This document shows, one piece after another, positions 10,292-21,927 of a stretch of 64,000 nucleotides of DNA. Source of the stretch: Raffaelea ambrosiae (taxonomy: Eukaryota; Ascomycota; Sordariomycetes; Ophiostomatales; Ophiostomataceae); assembly GCA_002778195.1 (NCBI GenBank), contig PCDI01000007.1, positions 915,127-979,126 of the forward strand. Direction: 5' to 3'. A program made the position numbers and the translations under genes. The first letter of the stretch is position 1; every line of letters begins with the position of its first letter. The notes under the pieces are model-generated. The model was not told the origin of the DNA. It was given only the letters and a program-made list of their open reading frames with translations, and did no database searches.

Positions 10292-11809
10292 ATGTCCGAC
10301 CCCGACGGCTCGTCGGCCGCGCGGGCGCCCTCCATCTCGACCACCTCGTCCTCTTCGGCTTCCTCGACCTCGACCTCCCCGGCATCTTCCACCTCGTCGG
10401 CTCCCTCCACAACCTCCTCTTCGACCTCACTACCGCCCTCCTCCTCCTCCTCTGTCTCTGTCTCTTCTGACCATCCGTTGTCGTCGCCCTCCATCCTCGC
10501 CCTCCCCTCGCCGTACCCCTTTGCGGCCGCGCCCGACATCATCCGCGCCCACCAAAAGGACGCCTACTTTGCCGGCACCCTCGCCAACGACCTCACCGAC
10601 CTTGTTCGCCGCTTCGGCGGCGGCCGCCTCGCCCACGCCTGGGCCACCGAGGCGCGCACCGCCGCCGAGCTCGCCTACTGGGGGCTGACCACCTGGCTGG
10701 GCCACCGCACCCTCGGCGAAGAGTACTGCGACCTGGTCGAGGTCACCACCGCCTCGTCGGCCGACTCTCCTCTCCTCCCCCTCCCCTCCGCCCCCCGCCG
10801 GACCGCCCTCGTGCTCGGCTCCGTTCTGGCGCCGTACCTCGTCGGGCGCACGCTCCCCGGCGTCCGCCGGGCCCTCCGCCGACGACTGGAGGCCTGGGTC
10901 GAGCGGGAGGAGGCGCGCCTCGCCGCGAAGCAGGCGCTCGCGAGGAGGAGGAGGAAGAAGAGGGGGGGGGTGGCGGCGACCATGAAAAACGAAAGCCAAC
11001 CACCATCCTCCGTCGGCCTCGTCGTCGCCCGGTACCTGCTCGCGCACCTCGACACCCTCACGTCCGGCACCCATGTGCGCGCCGTCACGCTCGCCCTCTT
11101 CTACTTTTACGGCGCCTACTACACCATGGCCGCCCGTCTGCTGAGCATCCGGTACGTCTTTACGCGCCGCCGCGAACAGCCCGGCAGCAGCGGGTCGTCG
11201 GCCGACGACGTCGTCGGGTACGAGGTGCTGGGCGCGCTGCTCGTGCTCCAGCTGGCCGTGCAGAGCTACATGCACGTCCGCGACACGCTGAGATCTTCGT
11301 CCTCGCCCGGCGGCGGCGGCGGCGGCTCAGCAGGGGACGACTCGCGGTCGGCGGCTGCTTCGCTCGTCACCGCCTTGGGCCCCGTCGAGGTCAGCCTCGA
11401 CCACGACCACAGCTACACGGCCAACAATGAGCTCTTGCTGGGTCTTGGCGGCAGCGGCGGCGGCAGTGGTGTCGGCAGCGGTGACGAAGGCCACGTCGCC
11501 CACACGCGCGCACACGAGATTGCCCGCCTCACCCACACCCCGCCGCCGCCACCAGACCACCTGGCCGGGCCGGGCGCGGCCGGACCGCGGTTCGACCTCC
11601 AGCCGGCCAGCCGGATGCGGTGGCTGGGCAGCCGCGCACAGCGGCAGTGCACGCTCTGTCTGGAGCTGCTGCAGGACCCGGCGGCGACGCCGTGCGGCCA
11701 TGTGTTCTGCTGGCGGTGCATTGGCGACTGGGTGCGCGAGAAGCCGGAATGTCCGCTATGTCGGCGCGGAGCACAGCCGCAGCACATCCTGCCGCTACGA
11801 GCTATCTGA
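10292..11809 (+). CDS. PEX10: Peroxisome biogenesis factor 10 (RING-type E3 ligase subunit)
   Basis: Single exon, 505 aa from the ATG at 10292, which sits in a good CCCAACATG context; an in-frame ATG at 10154 would add 46 residues of non-conserved sequence. The first ~85 residues are Ser/Thr/Pro-rich. From there the Pex2/Pex12-type membrane region starts with the family-like PDIIRAHQKDAYFAGTLAND. The C-terminus carries a complete C3HC4 RING: C453, C456, C468, H470, C473, C476, C487, C490. Pex10 with Pex2 and Pex12 forms the peroxisomal membrane ubiquitin ligase that ubiquitinates the import receptor Pex5 (established knowledge). The protein is longer than usual because of the Ser-rich N-terminus and Gly/Ser linkers before the RING. 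Confidence 0.94.
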   Translation: MSDPDGSSAARAPSISTTSSSSASSTSTSPASSTSSAPSTTSSSTSLPPSSSSSVSVSSDHPLSSPSILALPSPYPFAAAPDIIRAHQKDAYFAGTLANDLTDLVRRFGGGRLAHAWATEARTAAELAYWGLTTWLGHRTLGEEYCDLVEVTTASSADSPLLPLPSAPRRTALVLGSVLAPYLVGRTLPGVRRALRRRLEAWVEREEARLAAKQALARRRRKKRGGVAATMKNESQPPSSVGLVVARYLLAHLDTLTSGTHVRAVTLALFYFYGAYYTMAARLLSIRYVFTRRREQPGSSGSSADDVVGYEVLGALLVLQLAVQSYMHVRDTLRSSSSPGGGGGGSAGDDSRSAAASLVTALGPVEVSLDHDHSYTANNELLLGLGGSGGGSGVGSGDEGHVAHTRAHEIARLTHTPPPPPDHLAGPGAAGPRFDLQPASRMRWLGSRAQRQCTLCLELLQDPAATPCGHVFCWRCIGDWVREKPECPLCRRGAQPQHILPLRAI

Positions 11810-12325
11810 GGGGAACATTTGAGTGGGTGTGTACATTATGAAAAAGGAGCTGGTACGGTGGCGGACTATGAGTCGCGAGGGGCATTTATGGGGAAGGGTT
11901 GTAAGTTGTAAGAGCATTGGGAACAAGCAACAATAGTCACGAGCACTACGATATGCATGCCAGAATTAGTAGCCAAACTACCAGTAGAACAGAAAACGTA
12001 TTTATCCTTGATCGCGTTAGATATCCCCGGAGCAGTAGCACAGCTTTTGGCTAGTTCTATATCTCTCTCACTGTCAGGTTCTTTGCAGCCATGCTTTTCT
12101 AGTGAGATTGTATATTGGTACATCTCATGTATAGAACACTCTCGTCACAATGTTGGCGTGTATTGTTCCACCTCGTCTGTGCACGTCTTGTATATCGTCC
12201 TTTGTTTCTCCCGACAAACGTGAATTTGTTCATCTAACAACGCTACAAAGAATTGTGTGACGACTACACCCCTAAAACCAAGCTGTTTTTTCATAACTTT
12301 TTTTTCAGTTGTACTTCTTTTCTTT
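11810..12325. other. Convergent 3' region between PEX10 and GLO1
   Basis: The 516 bases between two converging genes hold their 3' UTRs. I see no coding or structural feature. Confidence 0.5.
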
Positions 12326-13103
12326 TCAAATATTCTGGGGAATAAGTTCGATGAGGTAGCCATCCTGTAAAAAAATCATTGTCAGTTTTTTATTTTATTT
12401 TTTTGGTCCATAAAAGGAGAGACCGCACGGTCTGGAGAGCAAGAAGAGCAGATTTGTGCGGACTGACCGGGTCTCGAATGAAAGCCAGACCCTCAAAGAA
12501 CTTGCCAAACATGACCGGAGGCTCTGTCGCAATCCCCAGCTCTTCCTTCTCCCACGAGGTCACCGGGACACCGTCGACCGGCCCCTGGCCCAGGTCCTTG
12601 ACAATCGTGACCCCGGCGGCGCGCAGCCGCTCGACCGTGGCCCGGATGTCCGGCACCGTGAAGCCGAGGTGGTTGAAGCCCAGGTGCGGCGGCGTGGACC
12701 CGTTGGCGATGTAGGAATCGGCCTTGGTTTCGGACCCGTGGTAGTGCACCAGCTCGAGCAGGCCGGGCGTGCGGGTGAGGACCGGGTACGCAAGCATCTC
12801 GCGGGCGTACACGGAGGGGTCCGCGCGATGGGCGGCCGTCTGCGGGTAGCCGAGATAGTAGGTGGTGAGAGGCCCCACGTTGTTGGCAAAGATGACGCGC
12901 ATGCCCATGAGGTGGATGTAGAAGTGCAGCGTGGGCTTGGGGTCGCGGATGCGCAGCATGCAGTGGGTCAGCTGGTAGCCGAGGGTGGGATCGTCGTCGG
13001 GGATGGGAGGGTTGTCGGCCAGCTCGCCGGGCTGCGGGGCGCCCACCGGCGGATGAAGCAGTGTGCTTTCCTGCTGCTGCTCCGTCGTGGTTCCGTCCGC
13101 CAT
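12326..13103 (-). CDS. GLO1: Glyoxalase I (lactoylglutathione lyase), single-domain
   Basis: Spliced model: exon 1 13103-12468 (212 codons), intron 12467-12365 (103 nt, GTCAGT...TTACAG), exon 2 12364-12326 (12 codons plus stop); 224 aa. It isomerises the methylglyoxal-glutathione hemithioacetal to S-lactoylglutathione. The last exon restores the signature FIRDP-DGYLIELIP. Metal ligands can be placed as H47 (LTHCMLR), the Glu of LLELVHYHG, the His of FNHLGF and the Glu of YLIELI. The first ligand is His, as in bacterial enzymes, where human GLO1 has Gln (family knowledge). The start is the ATG at 13103; no earlier in-frame ATG was found within the 126 nt upstream that stay open. The first ~40 residues are Pro/Gln-rich and not conserved. 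Only one domain is present, unlike the two-domain yeast enzyme. Confidence 0.93.
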
Positions 13104-14825
13104 TGTTGGTGAGGTTGGCCTCAATGAAAGAAGAAGACTGTTGTGCCAGTGTGTGTGAGTGTGTCTACCCTGGAGACAGTGTATCGTATCCTCATGAATC
13201 AAATACACTTTCTGAAAGAACACACACACGGAGAGGCAGTTGAATAAGAAAGGCCGAGACCAGCAAGTCGTGTGAATAAGAGAGGGGGGGGGGGATGTTG
13301 GGCAAAAGTTGGATACATCTTTGGAACGGCCGTGTTACTTATACGTTTTCATACATGGACACACCCCCCACACTCAAGCAAAGACGTCACATATTTTCCT
13401 GCTTTCTGTCTTCTCTTTTCTCGCGTCCTCGAAACCCACCGAAACTCGCATCTCATTGCCTTTTGAGTACTTAGTTGTGAGAATCAAAGCCGTTTTGGGA
13501 ACGTTATCCCGTAATCCCCGACAGGCACGTAAGACAGGCAGATACGACTTATACGGTTGATACTGACATCGCCGTGAACACCGACCCGGCCTCAGAACCT
13601 GATTTCAAATCCCCGTAGCGCCGTTGCAATGCCTTCTCTTTACCTCAAGTGCGCTCACCTCTCCGGGGTGCTGGTGCTAGCAAACAAGGTGGTGTGGGCC
13701 CAGCAGCACAGGGATTCTCGAAATTTGCCGACGATATGAGCAAACCAGAAGACGGTCATCACGATAGCGCCTGTCCAATTCTACAAGCAAGACTGTTTTG
13801 AAATAACTGCATTGGTTTCAAACAATACTAATAAAATATGACAAGACATGTTGAAAAAAATCAGACAAGAAATTAGATATCAAGAGACCCCTGACAAGAT
13901 GGGGTGGAGAATGGAAGGCGTTGAAAGCAAAAGCCAAATCCAAAAGTCAAACCAAGTCAACCCAGCAGAGAATTCCAGGTCCAGGACCCGCGAGGGTCTC
14001 CAGGACCAAACCAAAAACCGAATCCCAATCCCAATCTCCATCCAACCAGAATAAGAGGAAAAAAGAAGGAAAAGTGTGAAGAAAGACAGTAGGAAAACAA
14101 GAACAGATAGAGTTACAAGAGCCAAGATCCCATGGCTCGAACCACTCTATACACAGAGAATGCCCACGACAATATTTTTCGGCCCTTCCGGCGCCCGCCC
14201 ATCCCCTGCCACACTCCTTAAGTTAGAAATGCAAATAAAGGAAAAAGCTTGTGCAGCAGATTGCAAAGCTGACAGGAATTGCAAAGTCCCAGGAAAGAAC
14301 ACGTCAAAAATATCGCATGCGCCAACTCGGTTTATGTCGAGAGGAGTGGCTAACCGAGAAGGCGCTAGGCCATTCACCGCGTCGCCAGTCCTCCCGACGT
14401 CCCATTTTCCATTCGCCTTTGCCCCAGGCCAGGAATCAAAAGAAAAGATTGAAAAAGCAAAAGCAAAAGCAAAAGCGAAAAAAAAAATAGATCAGAGGCA
14501 ATGCCAGGCAAAAGGCAGTAATACAACATTGCAGTACAACATTGATACAAGATGGTACAATATTGATACAAATTGTATCCGCCCCCGCCTTTCCTCTCGG
14601 TAACACAGTGGGTGGCTTGGTTGTGGTAGCTCGTGTGCTGGAAAGTTGCCTGATGTGTGAGAAAGAGCAGAGGATGAAATGCGGAATAGTTGGAAAGATG
14701 ATTCAGAAAACGAGGTATCATGGTGTCAATCGTGTCGCTGTGCCCCCCCCCAATGTAACTCCGAAACCAAACCGATGAATAGCAAAATACGAAAAAAGTG
14801 AACAAGAATCCAGAAATCAAAGCAC
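13104..14825. other. Intergenic, 1.7 kb, no gene seen
   Basis: This contains the upstream region of GLO1 and the 3' flank of the LYAR-like gene. It has a G run at about 13285-13294 and imperfect repeats at 14522-14579. Open frames here are short and have no coding bias. Confidence 0.5.
14522..14579. repeat. Three imperfect TACAAYATTG copies ending in an odd palindrome
   Basis: TACAACATTG occurs at 14522 and 14535 and TACAATATTG at 14556. The last copy runs into GATACAAATTGTATC (14565-14579), which has 7-bp arms around one base. It lies about 250 bp past the LYAR-like stop codon; the function is unknown. Confidence 0.7.
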
Positions 14826-17192
14826 TCAGATGCAGAACACGACAATCTCGCCCCGTTCGTTCTTGCGCAAACGCAGAGACCGGAAGAGCTCCTTCTCGTC
14901 GAGCTGCTTGCCATTGGTCTCGCCGGAATCGTCACGCGCACGGTGGAATCGCTTGAGGGCCTTGTTCATGCTGCACCCGCGCTCGCTCTCGGGGCCCTTG
15001 TTGACAAAGCTCAGGAACAAATCGGCGGGCGGTCTGTAGACAACCATCTGGCCAGCATTGCCATTGGTCTCGCCCTCCTTCTTGTCGGCAGGGTACTCGA
15101 GCAGCTTCTGGCCGTTGGCCGTCTTGCGGTGGTGCTTGCGGTGGTGGTGGTGCTTCTTGCCCGAGGGGGACACGGACCGGTGCTTGCGCTTCTTAGTTTT
15201 GGTCTTGGAGACGCCCGAGGTGAGCATGGTGAACAGGTTGTTGCCCACAGTCTCGGAGCGCGACTTGTGCTTGGAGCTTTTCGTCTTCTTGAGAGGGCTC
15301 GCAGGCGTCTCGGCCGACTCGGGCGACGGCGGGAAGACGGCCCCCTTGGTGCTCAGACGGTTCAGACCACCCGTCAGGCCAGAGTGGAGGACGGGCGGGG
15401 CATCGGTCATGACCTGGTCATTGATGTCGAGATACAGCCGCTTGCGCTTCTTGTCCTTCTTGAGATCCTTGTCGGTGGTGCCCTCCTTTCGCCTGCGCTC
15501 GCGGGCGCCCGGCGCCGGGGTCTGGAAAGCATGGGCACCGGTGGGCACGGGCCCAGTGCCGTACTGCACCAGCGGCTGCTTGCCATTCTCCATGCCATAC
15601 TCGGGCGAGTCGAGGTAGGTGTTGACGTCGTACGGGTAGCGGACCAGAGAGGTGCTGTCGCCCAGGCGCACCGGGCCTCCGGCTTCCTGGGCTAGCTCCA
15701 TGTTGGATCCGTTTGGCGTGTTGCTGGCCACCAGGAAGTCGAAGACGTTCACTGGGCCCTCCTCGGCCGGCGGTGGCGTGGGCGCATGGGGCGGGGCGTC
15801 GTCGTTGGACGAGCGGCTGGCGTTGTCATCGTCGTCGTCGTCGTCGGCAACGAGGTAGTCATCCAGCTCGTCCGGGACGTCCTCGACGTAGGCGTGGTGC
15901 GACACGGGGCGCTGCTGGACGGCGGCAGCCATTCTCGCGCGTTTGTTGCTGGGGGTTCTAGTACCGGCAGCGGCGGTGGTAGTGGTGGTAGTAGGTGTAG
16001 AGTCGGGAGCGGCGATGCTCACGCTTTTGACTGTTCTGTTGACGCTGGGGGTCTTGAGGACAGGCGTAGCAGTCGTCGAGGTGGGGGCAGTCTTCGCGTA
16101 CGGGCTGCGGTCGTCGTCTCGGGCAGAGGGTGCGTTCAGGCGGGCTTTCTTCTTGTCCTTGTAGAGTGCACCTTGGTACTTTTGGTCTTCGGTCATGCAA
16201 CTCTGGGAGCGGGAGGGGGAGGGGTTAGTCCTGGACATGGCGGGAGGAGAAGAGAAGAGAAGAGTGTGTTCCCAGAGGCGCTCTCAGGTCCTCTCTCAGA
16301 GGCGCATCCTGGTGAGTCAAACATACCGTATGCGATCGGTATTCGGTGCCGTGGAAATGGACCATGCAATCGATGCAGGAAAACGTGGCGCCGCGGCAGC
16401 GGTTCTTGTGCTGGTCGAGCTTCTTCTTGGTCAAGACGTCGCCGCAGTTCTGTTGGATTGGGCGACAGGTGAGGAAGGCCGTTTGTTAGCGACGCAGCTC
16501 GAGAGACGTTGGTGGTCAAGATTGCGGGAAGAGGCAGTTTGTGTAAGCAGTATTAGAAGGGGAAGGAAACCGAGTGAGTGACTGGGGGAAAGCGGGGGTT
16601 TTAAGCAGTTGTTGCGATAGAAAAGGAAACAAAGAAAGAAGGGATAGAAGGAGTGCAAGAAGATAAAGGGAGTGGGTGTTGCTTCTTTTGTGCAGCGTGG
16701 GTTGTCTTCTGTTTGGTTTGGAGGGGGGGAGGGAAGAGAAGAAGAGAGGAGGGCGAACGACGCAGATTATGGGAATGGAACGAGGAAGATATTAGAGTGG
16801 ACCACACAGACGAGACCAGCCAGCCAGACGACAGGAAGGGGAAGGGGGGGGGGGTGCGGTCGAGGGAAGTGGCCGCTGTGTGTGTTTGGAGGCGTAGATC
16901 GTGGTGCAAGCTGGGTGGGGAGGGAAGGAGACAGAGGGGGGGCGTGTAAGGTCATGTTTAAGATTATGGGCTGCTGCCGGGGGACGGCAGGGAAGGCGCG
17001 ATGGAGCAGGCAGACAGCCAGAAGGAAGCGGAAGGAGGGGGTGGGGTGGGATTAGCGGTAGGCTGGGGTGGTGCAGCAGAGCGTCTGTCTGGCGTTTGTT
17101 CTGGCGTCTCGGATTGGGCAGGCGTCGCATGAGGGAAGGAGCGAGGGGAGAGGGGGGGAAGTGGCTCTTACCTCGCACTGGAAGGAAACCAT
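14826..17192 (-). CDS. LYAR-type C2HC zinc-finger nucleolar protein
   Basis: Spliced model: exon 1 17192-17172 (only 7 codons), intron 1 17171-16450 (722 nt, GTAAGA...AACAG), exon 2 16449-16327 (41 codons), intron 2 16326-16203 (124 nt, GTATGT...CCCAG), exon 3 16202-14826; 506 aa, all junctions in phase 0. The join yields two C2HC fingers typical of the cell growth-regulating nucleolar protein family: C6-C9-H21-C25 and C32-C35-H47-C50, followed by MTEDQKYQGALYK. The rest is a long tail with Asp-rich, Lys/Arg-rich (KKDKKRKR, KTKTKKRKHR) and His-rich (KKHHHHRKHH) patches, fitting nuclear or nucleolar localisation. The C-terminal ~60 residues (ELFRSLRLRKNERGEIVVF) look like a second conserved block. 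LYAR relatives act in rRNA processing and nucleolar growth control (family knowledge). The 722-nt first intron is unusually long for a fungus. Confidence 0.93.
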
Positions 17193-19004
17193 CGTGTCGG
17201 GTTTGCTAGGTCGTGTTGGAAAGGATACTAATTCAGGGCCGTTTCGTTTGTCGATTCTGGCGTCGATTCTGGCGTTCGTTTCTCTTCTCTTCTCCGCTGT
17301 TTTCGTCGCTCCCGCCGCTGCGTTCGTTTTATTGCTGAGTCTGCTTGCGTGCTGCGTGCTGCGTGATGTGTTGTTCGATGTGGGCGAATCCGCTCAGTGA
17401 GAGATCATTGGCTGTTGCTGCCCAATGAAGCTGCAGGTTATGTGTGCAATCCGCCTCTTCGGGAGAAACCGACGTCTGGCCAGCTGACGGACAGGACGGG
17501 GTGGGATGTCTGGCAAGCAAGGACGCAGCTGGTAGGCAGGCAAGAGTCAAGGGGAGGCAGGCTTCCAAGGGGAAGGCTACCAAGAAGGATTGTGAAAAGG
17601 GCCGCAGACAGGGTGGAATGTCGTCAAGCAGGACAATCAAGCACGCGGCATAGACCAGTAAACAGGCCTCATCAAAGCAAAGCAAGGCCGAAATAACGGG
17701 TCTGCAAGCGGACGGGGGTGTGCGTCGAGAAGCTGTACAAAGTATATCGTCCTCTCTCCGTTGGGTATAGCTGCTGCAAATATGCACACAAATGCACACA
17801 CACAAAAAAAAAACTGATGCTTTTTTTTATTTTTTCCTGCCCAAATCAGACTTCCCCGTGGCTGTGCCCGTCGTTTGTTTCTTGTCGCTTGTTCTCTGGG
17901 GACACTCCGGGTTCTTCGCGCCTAAGCTCCTAAGTCCTTAGGATTCTCCGGGTCTCCGACTCTCTGGCCTCGGGTCTCCTTGTATCTTTGTTGTTGTTGT
18001 TCGCACACTCAGGAACGAGAGAGTGGGAAAAGTGAGAGCGGCTTTTCTGGGCGAGTGAGCTGATGAGGCGGAAAGTGATGCCCAGGACGTCAGCCTGAGG
18101 AAAGCAAAAATTGGGCAGAGATCTTGTCAGAATTCCAGGGAGGTCGAGATTGGGTCGCGATGCTTTGGCCGTCTGTGTTGTGGAAGAGTTTTCTTTTGAT
18201 CCTCTTCTCACAACATTTTTTTCTCTCAAGCAAAAAAAAAAATCGAAGACTGTTGTGGACCCACTTATTATGCACTCAAAGTAGTCTGCAACGGCTCACT
18301 AGGCAACGCCCAACATCGCCACCAAAACACATCTGCCGTAACCCTCACAACTCACAGGTCCTACCAGGCTTTACTGGGGGGTTCTGTTTTGCTGCTTTGT
18401 TTGTGTTTCCCTGTTGCCATCGCAGCCCGCAGCTTGCGATCCTGGGGCACACAAGAGCATCACCATCCAACAACCAGGACAAATGCATATCACGTGATGC
18501 ACAGAAGATTGAACGGCGTCCCACCCTGGCCTCACTCACCACTATGGTCCGTTTCCATTCCATTTTCTTCTTCTTTATCAGTCGGTGTCGGAAATGCACA
18601 CCAAGCCTGCATAGCAACGCAGTATCGACTACTATAGTACATAGTAGGGTTCCGCTGCATGCGCAGAAGGGCGCCGCCTTTTTGCGCAACGGCATTACAC
18701 AGTATTGCCGAGGGCCAAAGTGGAAAAGACAGAACATTCTTGTACAAAGTACTTTGCGACCAACCGACGTCTCGCCAGCTAGCTAAAGGGTTTGTATACA
18801 TTGCAAATGTCAGCAGCTGCAGGGCGGCAGTTTGACAGGGTTGGCATTGGTTATGCCAGTCTACTTTTGCGATACGCCTGTTCGCTGTTTGGTTGCCCTG
18901 TTGGCTGTCGGGGTTTGCCTTATTTACTGGTCGGCCCATTCTCGTGTCTTGCGACTGCATGAATGAATGAAGGCTTCTTTGCATTCATGGCCATTGAATG
19001 GCCT

Positions 19005-19023
19005 GCGCGCGCGCGCGCGCGCG
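19005..19023. repeat. GC dinucleotide repeat
   Basis: Nine GC units plus one G. Alternating G and C of this length can adopt Z-DNA. It is flanked by a CATTCA/TGAATG inverted pair just upstream. Confidence 0.9.
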
Positions 19024-21721
19024 GCATGTCATGCGACTGGACAAGCTGGTTGGTTGTTCTGGAAAGAGAGAGTGCATGCCATCCTTCCGTTCCAACAATA
19101 ACAACATAACTACATAATAGTAGTTAGACCGAACAGGCGAAACAAGCCATACAGAGAGGACGGAAACAGAAGTGTCAACAGAGAGCACGCCCCCAAAAGT
19201 TGCCAAAATGCCGCCAACCGCTGCCACAATGCAACCCATGCCACACCAAAGACACACTGTAGACCAAGATAGCCCAGTCGGAACAGCCCAAGAGCACACC
19301 AAAACACACACCAAGAAGCCAAAAATGCCAAAATGCCCCCCAAACAACCCCAAACCAGTCCGAACTAAAACCCCAGCGCTCAATGCAAAACGCGAATGCG
19401 GGTGTCCGATTGGTGAAGAACAATGGAATGGAGGGGGGCGTGACAAGCCAGCGACGAGTCCCCTGACTGGCTGCTTGAGAAGGGGGGTGTATCTAGTTGT
19501 CTTCAAGCGCTTCTTGGTCTCCGGTCGTCTTCTCTGGCTGTACTCTGGCTCCTGGGCTTGGAGTCTTCCAGTCGCGCGGGCCAGCCCTCCTGCCAATGCG
19601 AAATGATTTTTAAAAAAAAAAAAAAAGAGTGACACGGCAAAGTTTGTTTTTGGTTCTCAATACTTGTGCACACATACTCGTAGTAGCCATGCTGTGTGTG
19701 TGTCCTTGTCGATAATAGTGTCTTTCCCTTTGCAGACATCTCCCTTGCTCGCCCGCCAATCCTGCCCGGCACCCTACCCACCCCTTGTGTCGTTATCAAA
19801 TGCCGCGTGAGTATCTTCAGTGTCGCAGTCTGTCGCATTCTTGCGTCGCTGCGTAGCAGCAGTAGCTCGTCCTCGTGTGTCTGGTGTCTCGCTCGTGAGA
19901 GGGTGTCTTGTCTCGGAAGCGGTGTCTTCTGCCCTGTGCCGTTGTTGCGCGGTCTCTCCCTGGAGTCCACAAGACAGCAAGAGAGTAAGTATCACGAGTC
20001 TCCCTTCCCCCCTCCCCCCCTCTCTTCACGCCTCTGGCTTGCTCTGGAAGGATCCGCGGTGGTTGTGGTGGGTGCCCTCCCCGTCCAACGAGACTCTCGG
20101 CTACCAGTGGCCACAGCCGGGCGGGTGGCCAGCGTAATAATGCATAGTACTATGTACGATGCGCAAGATACTCGAGCTCGCGATCGCTCCTCCTCTTGCG
20201 CGGGCGCGTCGCATACACCAAACAGACTAATGTGGCATATAAGACACACAAAGTACTGCACCCTCTTACCTCACTGGTCCACATGTCCACACATACCTAG
20301 GACTGAAGCGAAAACCACTCTACGAGTAGAGCTCGACGCTGATTCGTACCGTTCCATCTGTTGCATGCCCGTCCCGCGTGTGCCATTTTTGGTCTCTTGG
20401 TGTCCATATTTACGACGCCTCTTACACCCCCCCTGGTCGCTCTCGCTCCATACTAGCCATAGCCCCCCCTCTCCTGTCCTTGCAGCCCCTTTTGCACCCC
20501 CCTGTTCGTCCGTCAACCCCTCGTCCCAGCGCGAACGCGTTTCATGTACCATGTATGCCATTTTGGCATTGCGTTTCCTCCATTGCTCTTTGCGCTGACG
20601 ACGGTCCGTTGGCGCCGGGGGGTGTGATCCAAGATGTTTTGAACTATGAGGGGACGAAAAGGGGATGTGAGGAGCTCGGTCATGCTATTACATACATAGT
20701 AGTAGTAGTAGGTAGTTGCCGAGAATCTCTCCTCTCGAAAGAATGGCCCGCCCAACTTGTGTCCGTCCCTCATTCTCCTCGCCCTCTGACTTCCTTCTTT
20801 TTCTCGCGATCGTCCACACCATCAACAGCCCGGCCATGGTCCTCCGAGGAAGCTAAGGGATAAGGGTGTGGTAAGGAAGTCTGGTACTCCACAACTACAT
20901 AGTAGTATGTACAGAAGAGTTGCTCGTAGAGTGTGGTAGAAAACACCCCTTTCTTGTTCATGCGAAGAGCAAACAGTCTCGGTTGCATCTGACTCTGGTA
21001 CGCAGCCCATATCGTGTACATACTTTAGTAGTTTCGGTCGCAGAATTTCTTTTTCCTGCCTTTTCCAGGTCCGTATCTCTGGTTCCTGTCCCTGTCCTTT
21101 CCGCCCTGCCGGTTCTTTCTCCTTCTTCTACATAACTCCCGCGGGCGGATGACGTCGCCGGACACCGAGAGGATACCCGAACCAGACTTGCAAGCATGTA
21201 CGAGGTAGTTTATACCGAATGCTTTTGCAGATGATAGCCATGTTGGGATACTACCCCTCCTGTGTGCTTCCAGTTTAATTGCTTCTGTCTGTGCTGTGTG
21301 GGAGGGACAAAGAAGGATCCTTCTTTCTTGCGCCTGGTTGCGCTCAGCCCTGACAGCGAGCGAAGCCCCTTTGGGCAATCCCCCCTCCCCCAGAGGGACT
21401 ACCAAGTGCCCATCCTTGTCTGGTCGACGTCAGGCGCGCCATATTGTAATTAAACAGCCCCCTGCTTTCCAGCTCTGGGAGGCAAAAAGCACGCGATGCC
21501 TTTTGCTGTCTAGGCTGGGACTACAGGGTACAGATCACGGCTTCGGGGGTTTGGAGTTTACATGCTCGTAGTACGAGTATCTTACATCGTCAAAGTAGTT
21601 CCTTGTGTTCGTCTTCGACGCAGAGGAACACTCTTTGCAGATCCCACCTTCAGCCCGGAGGACCCGTTTCTCTGGCTCTGCTTTCTTTTTCCTTTGCATT
21701 GGGCTTCCCCATCCGGACGAC

Positions 21722-21800
21722 CGAGACCTGGGAGACCTAGAGGGAGACCTAGAGGGAGACCTAGAGGGGGACCTAGAGGGAGACCTGAGATCTAGAGGGA
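21722..21800. repeat. 12-bp minisatellite (GAGACCTAGAGG-type)
   Basis: About five near-perfect tandem copies of a 12-base unit, with degenerate copies at both ends. Because the unit is a multiple of three it stays open in one minus-strand frame, as a repeated Arg-Ser-Pro-Ser, but no gene could be built around it. Confidence 0.9.
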
Positions 21801-21889
21801 CACCTACAAGGGAGAAGGACTGATAATAGGAACCCGACAAAAACTTTCTTCTTCTTTTTTTCCTTGAATGGGCGTCCTAAATGGGGGTT

Positions 21890-21927
21890 TGGTTGGGGTC
21901 TTGATTGGGGTCTTGATTGGGGTCTTG
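21890..21927. repeat. 12-bp minisatellite (TTGATTGGGGTC)
   Basis: Three tandem copies of a 12-base unit, about 90 bases from another 12-bp minisatellite. On the minus strand it reads as Lys-Thr-Pro-Ile repeats. Confidence 0.9.

Noticed and set aside
19800..19812. ATG CCG C followed by a GTGAGT donor, resembling the first exon of a conserved gene such as gamma-tubulin
   Set aside because: No matching downstream exons were found on the plus strand in the following 2 kb.
21722..21800. Possible CRISPR-like array
   Set aside because: These are direct tandem repeats of 12 bp with no spacers, in a fungal genome; an ordinary minisatellite.
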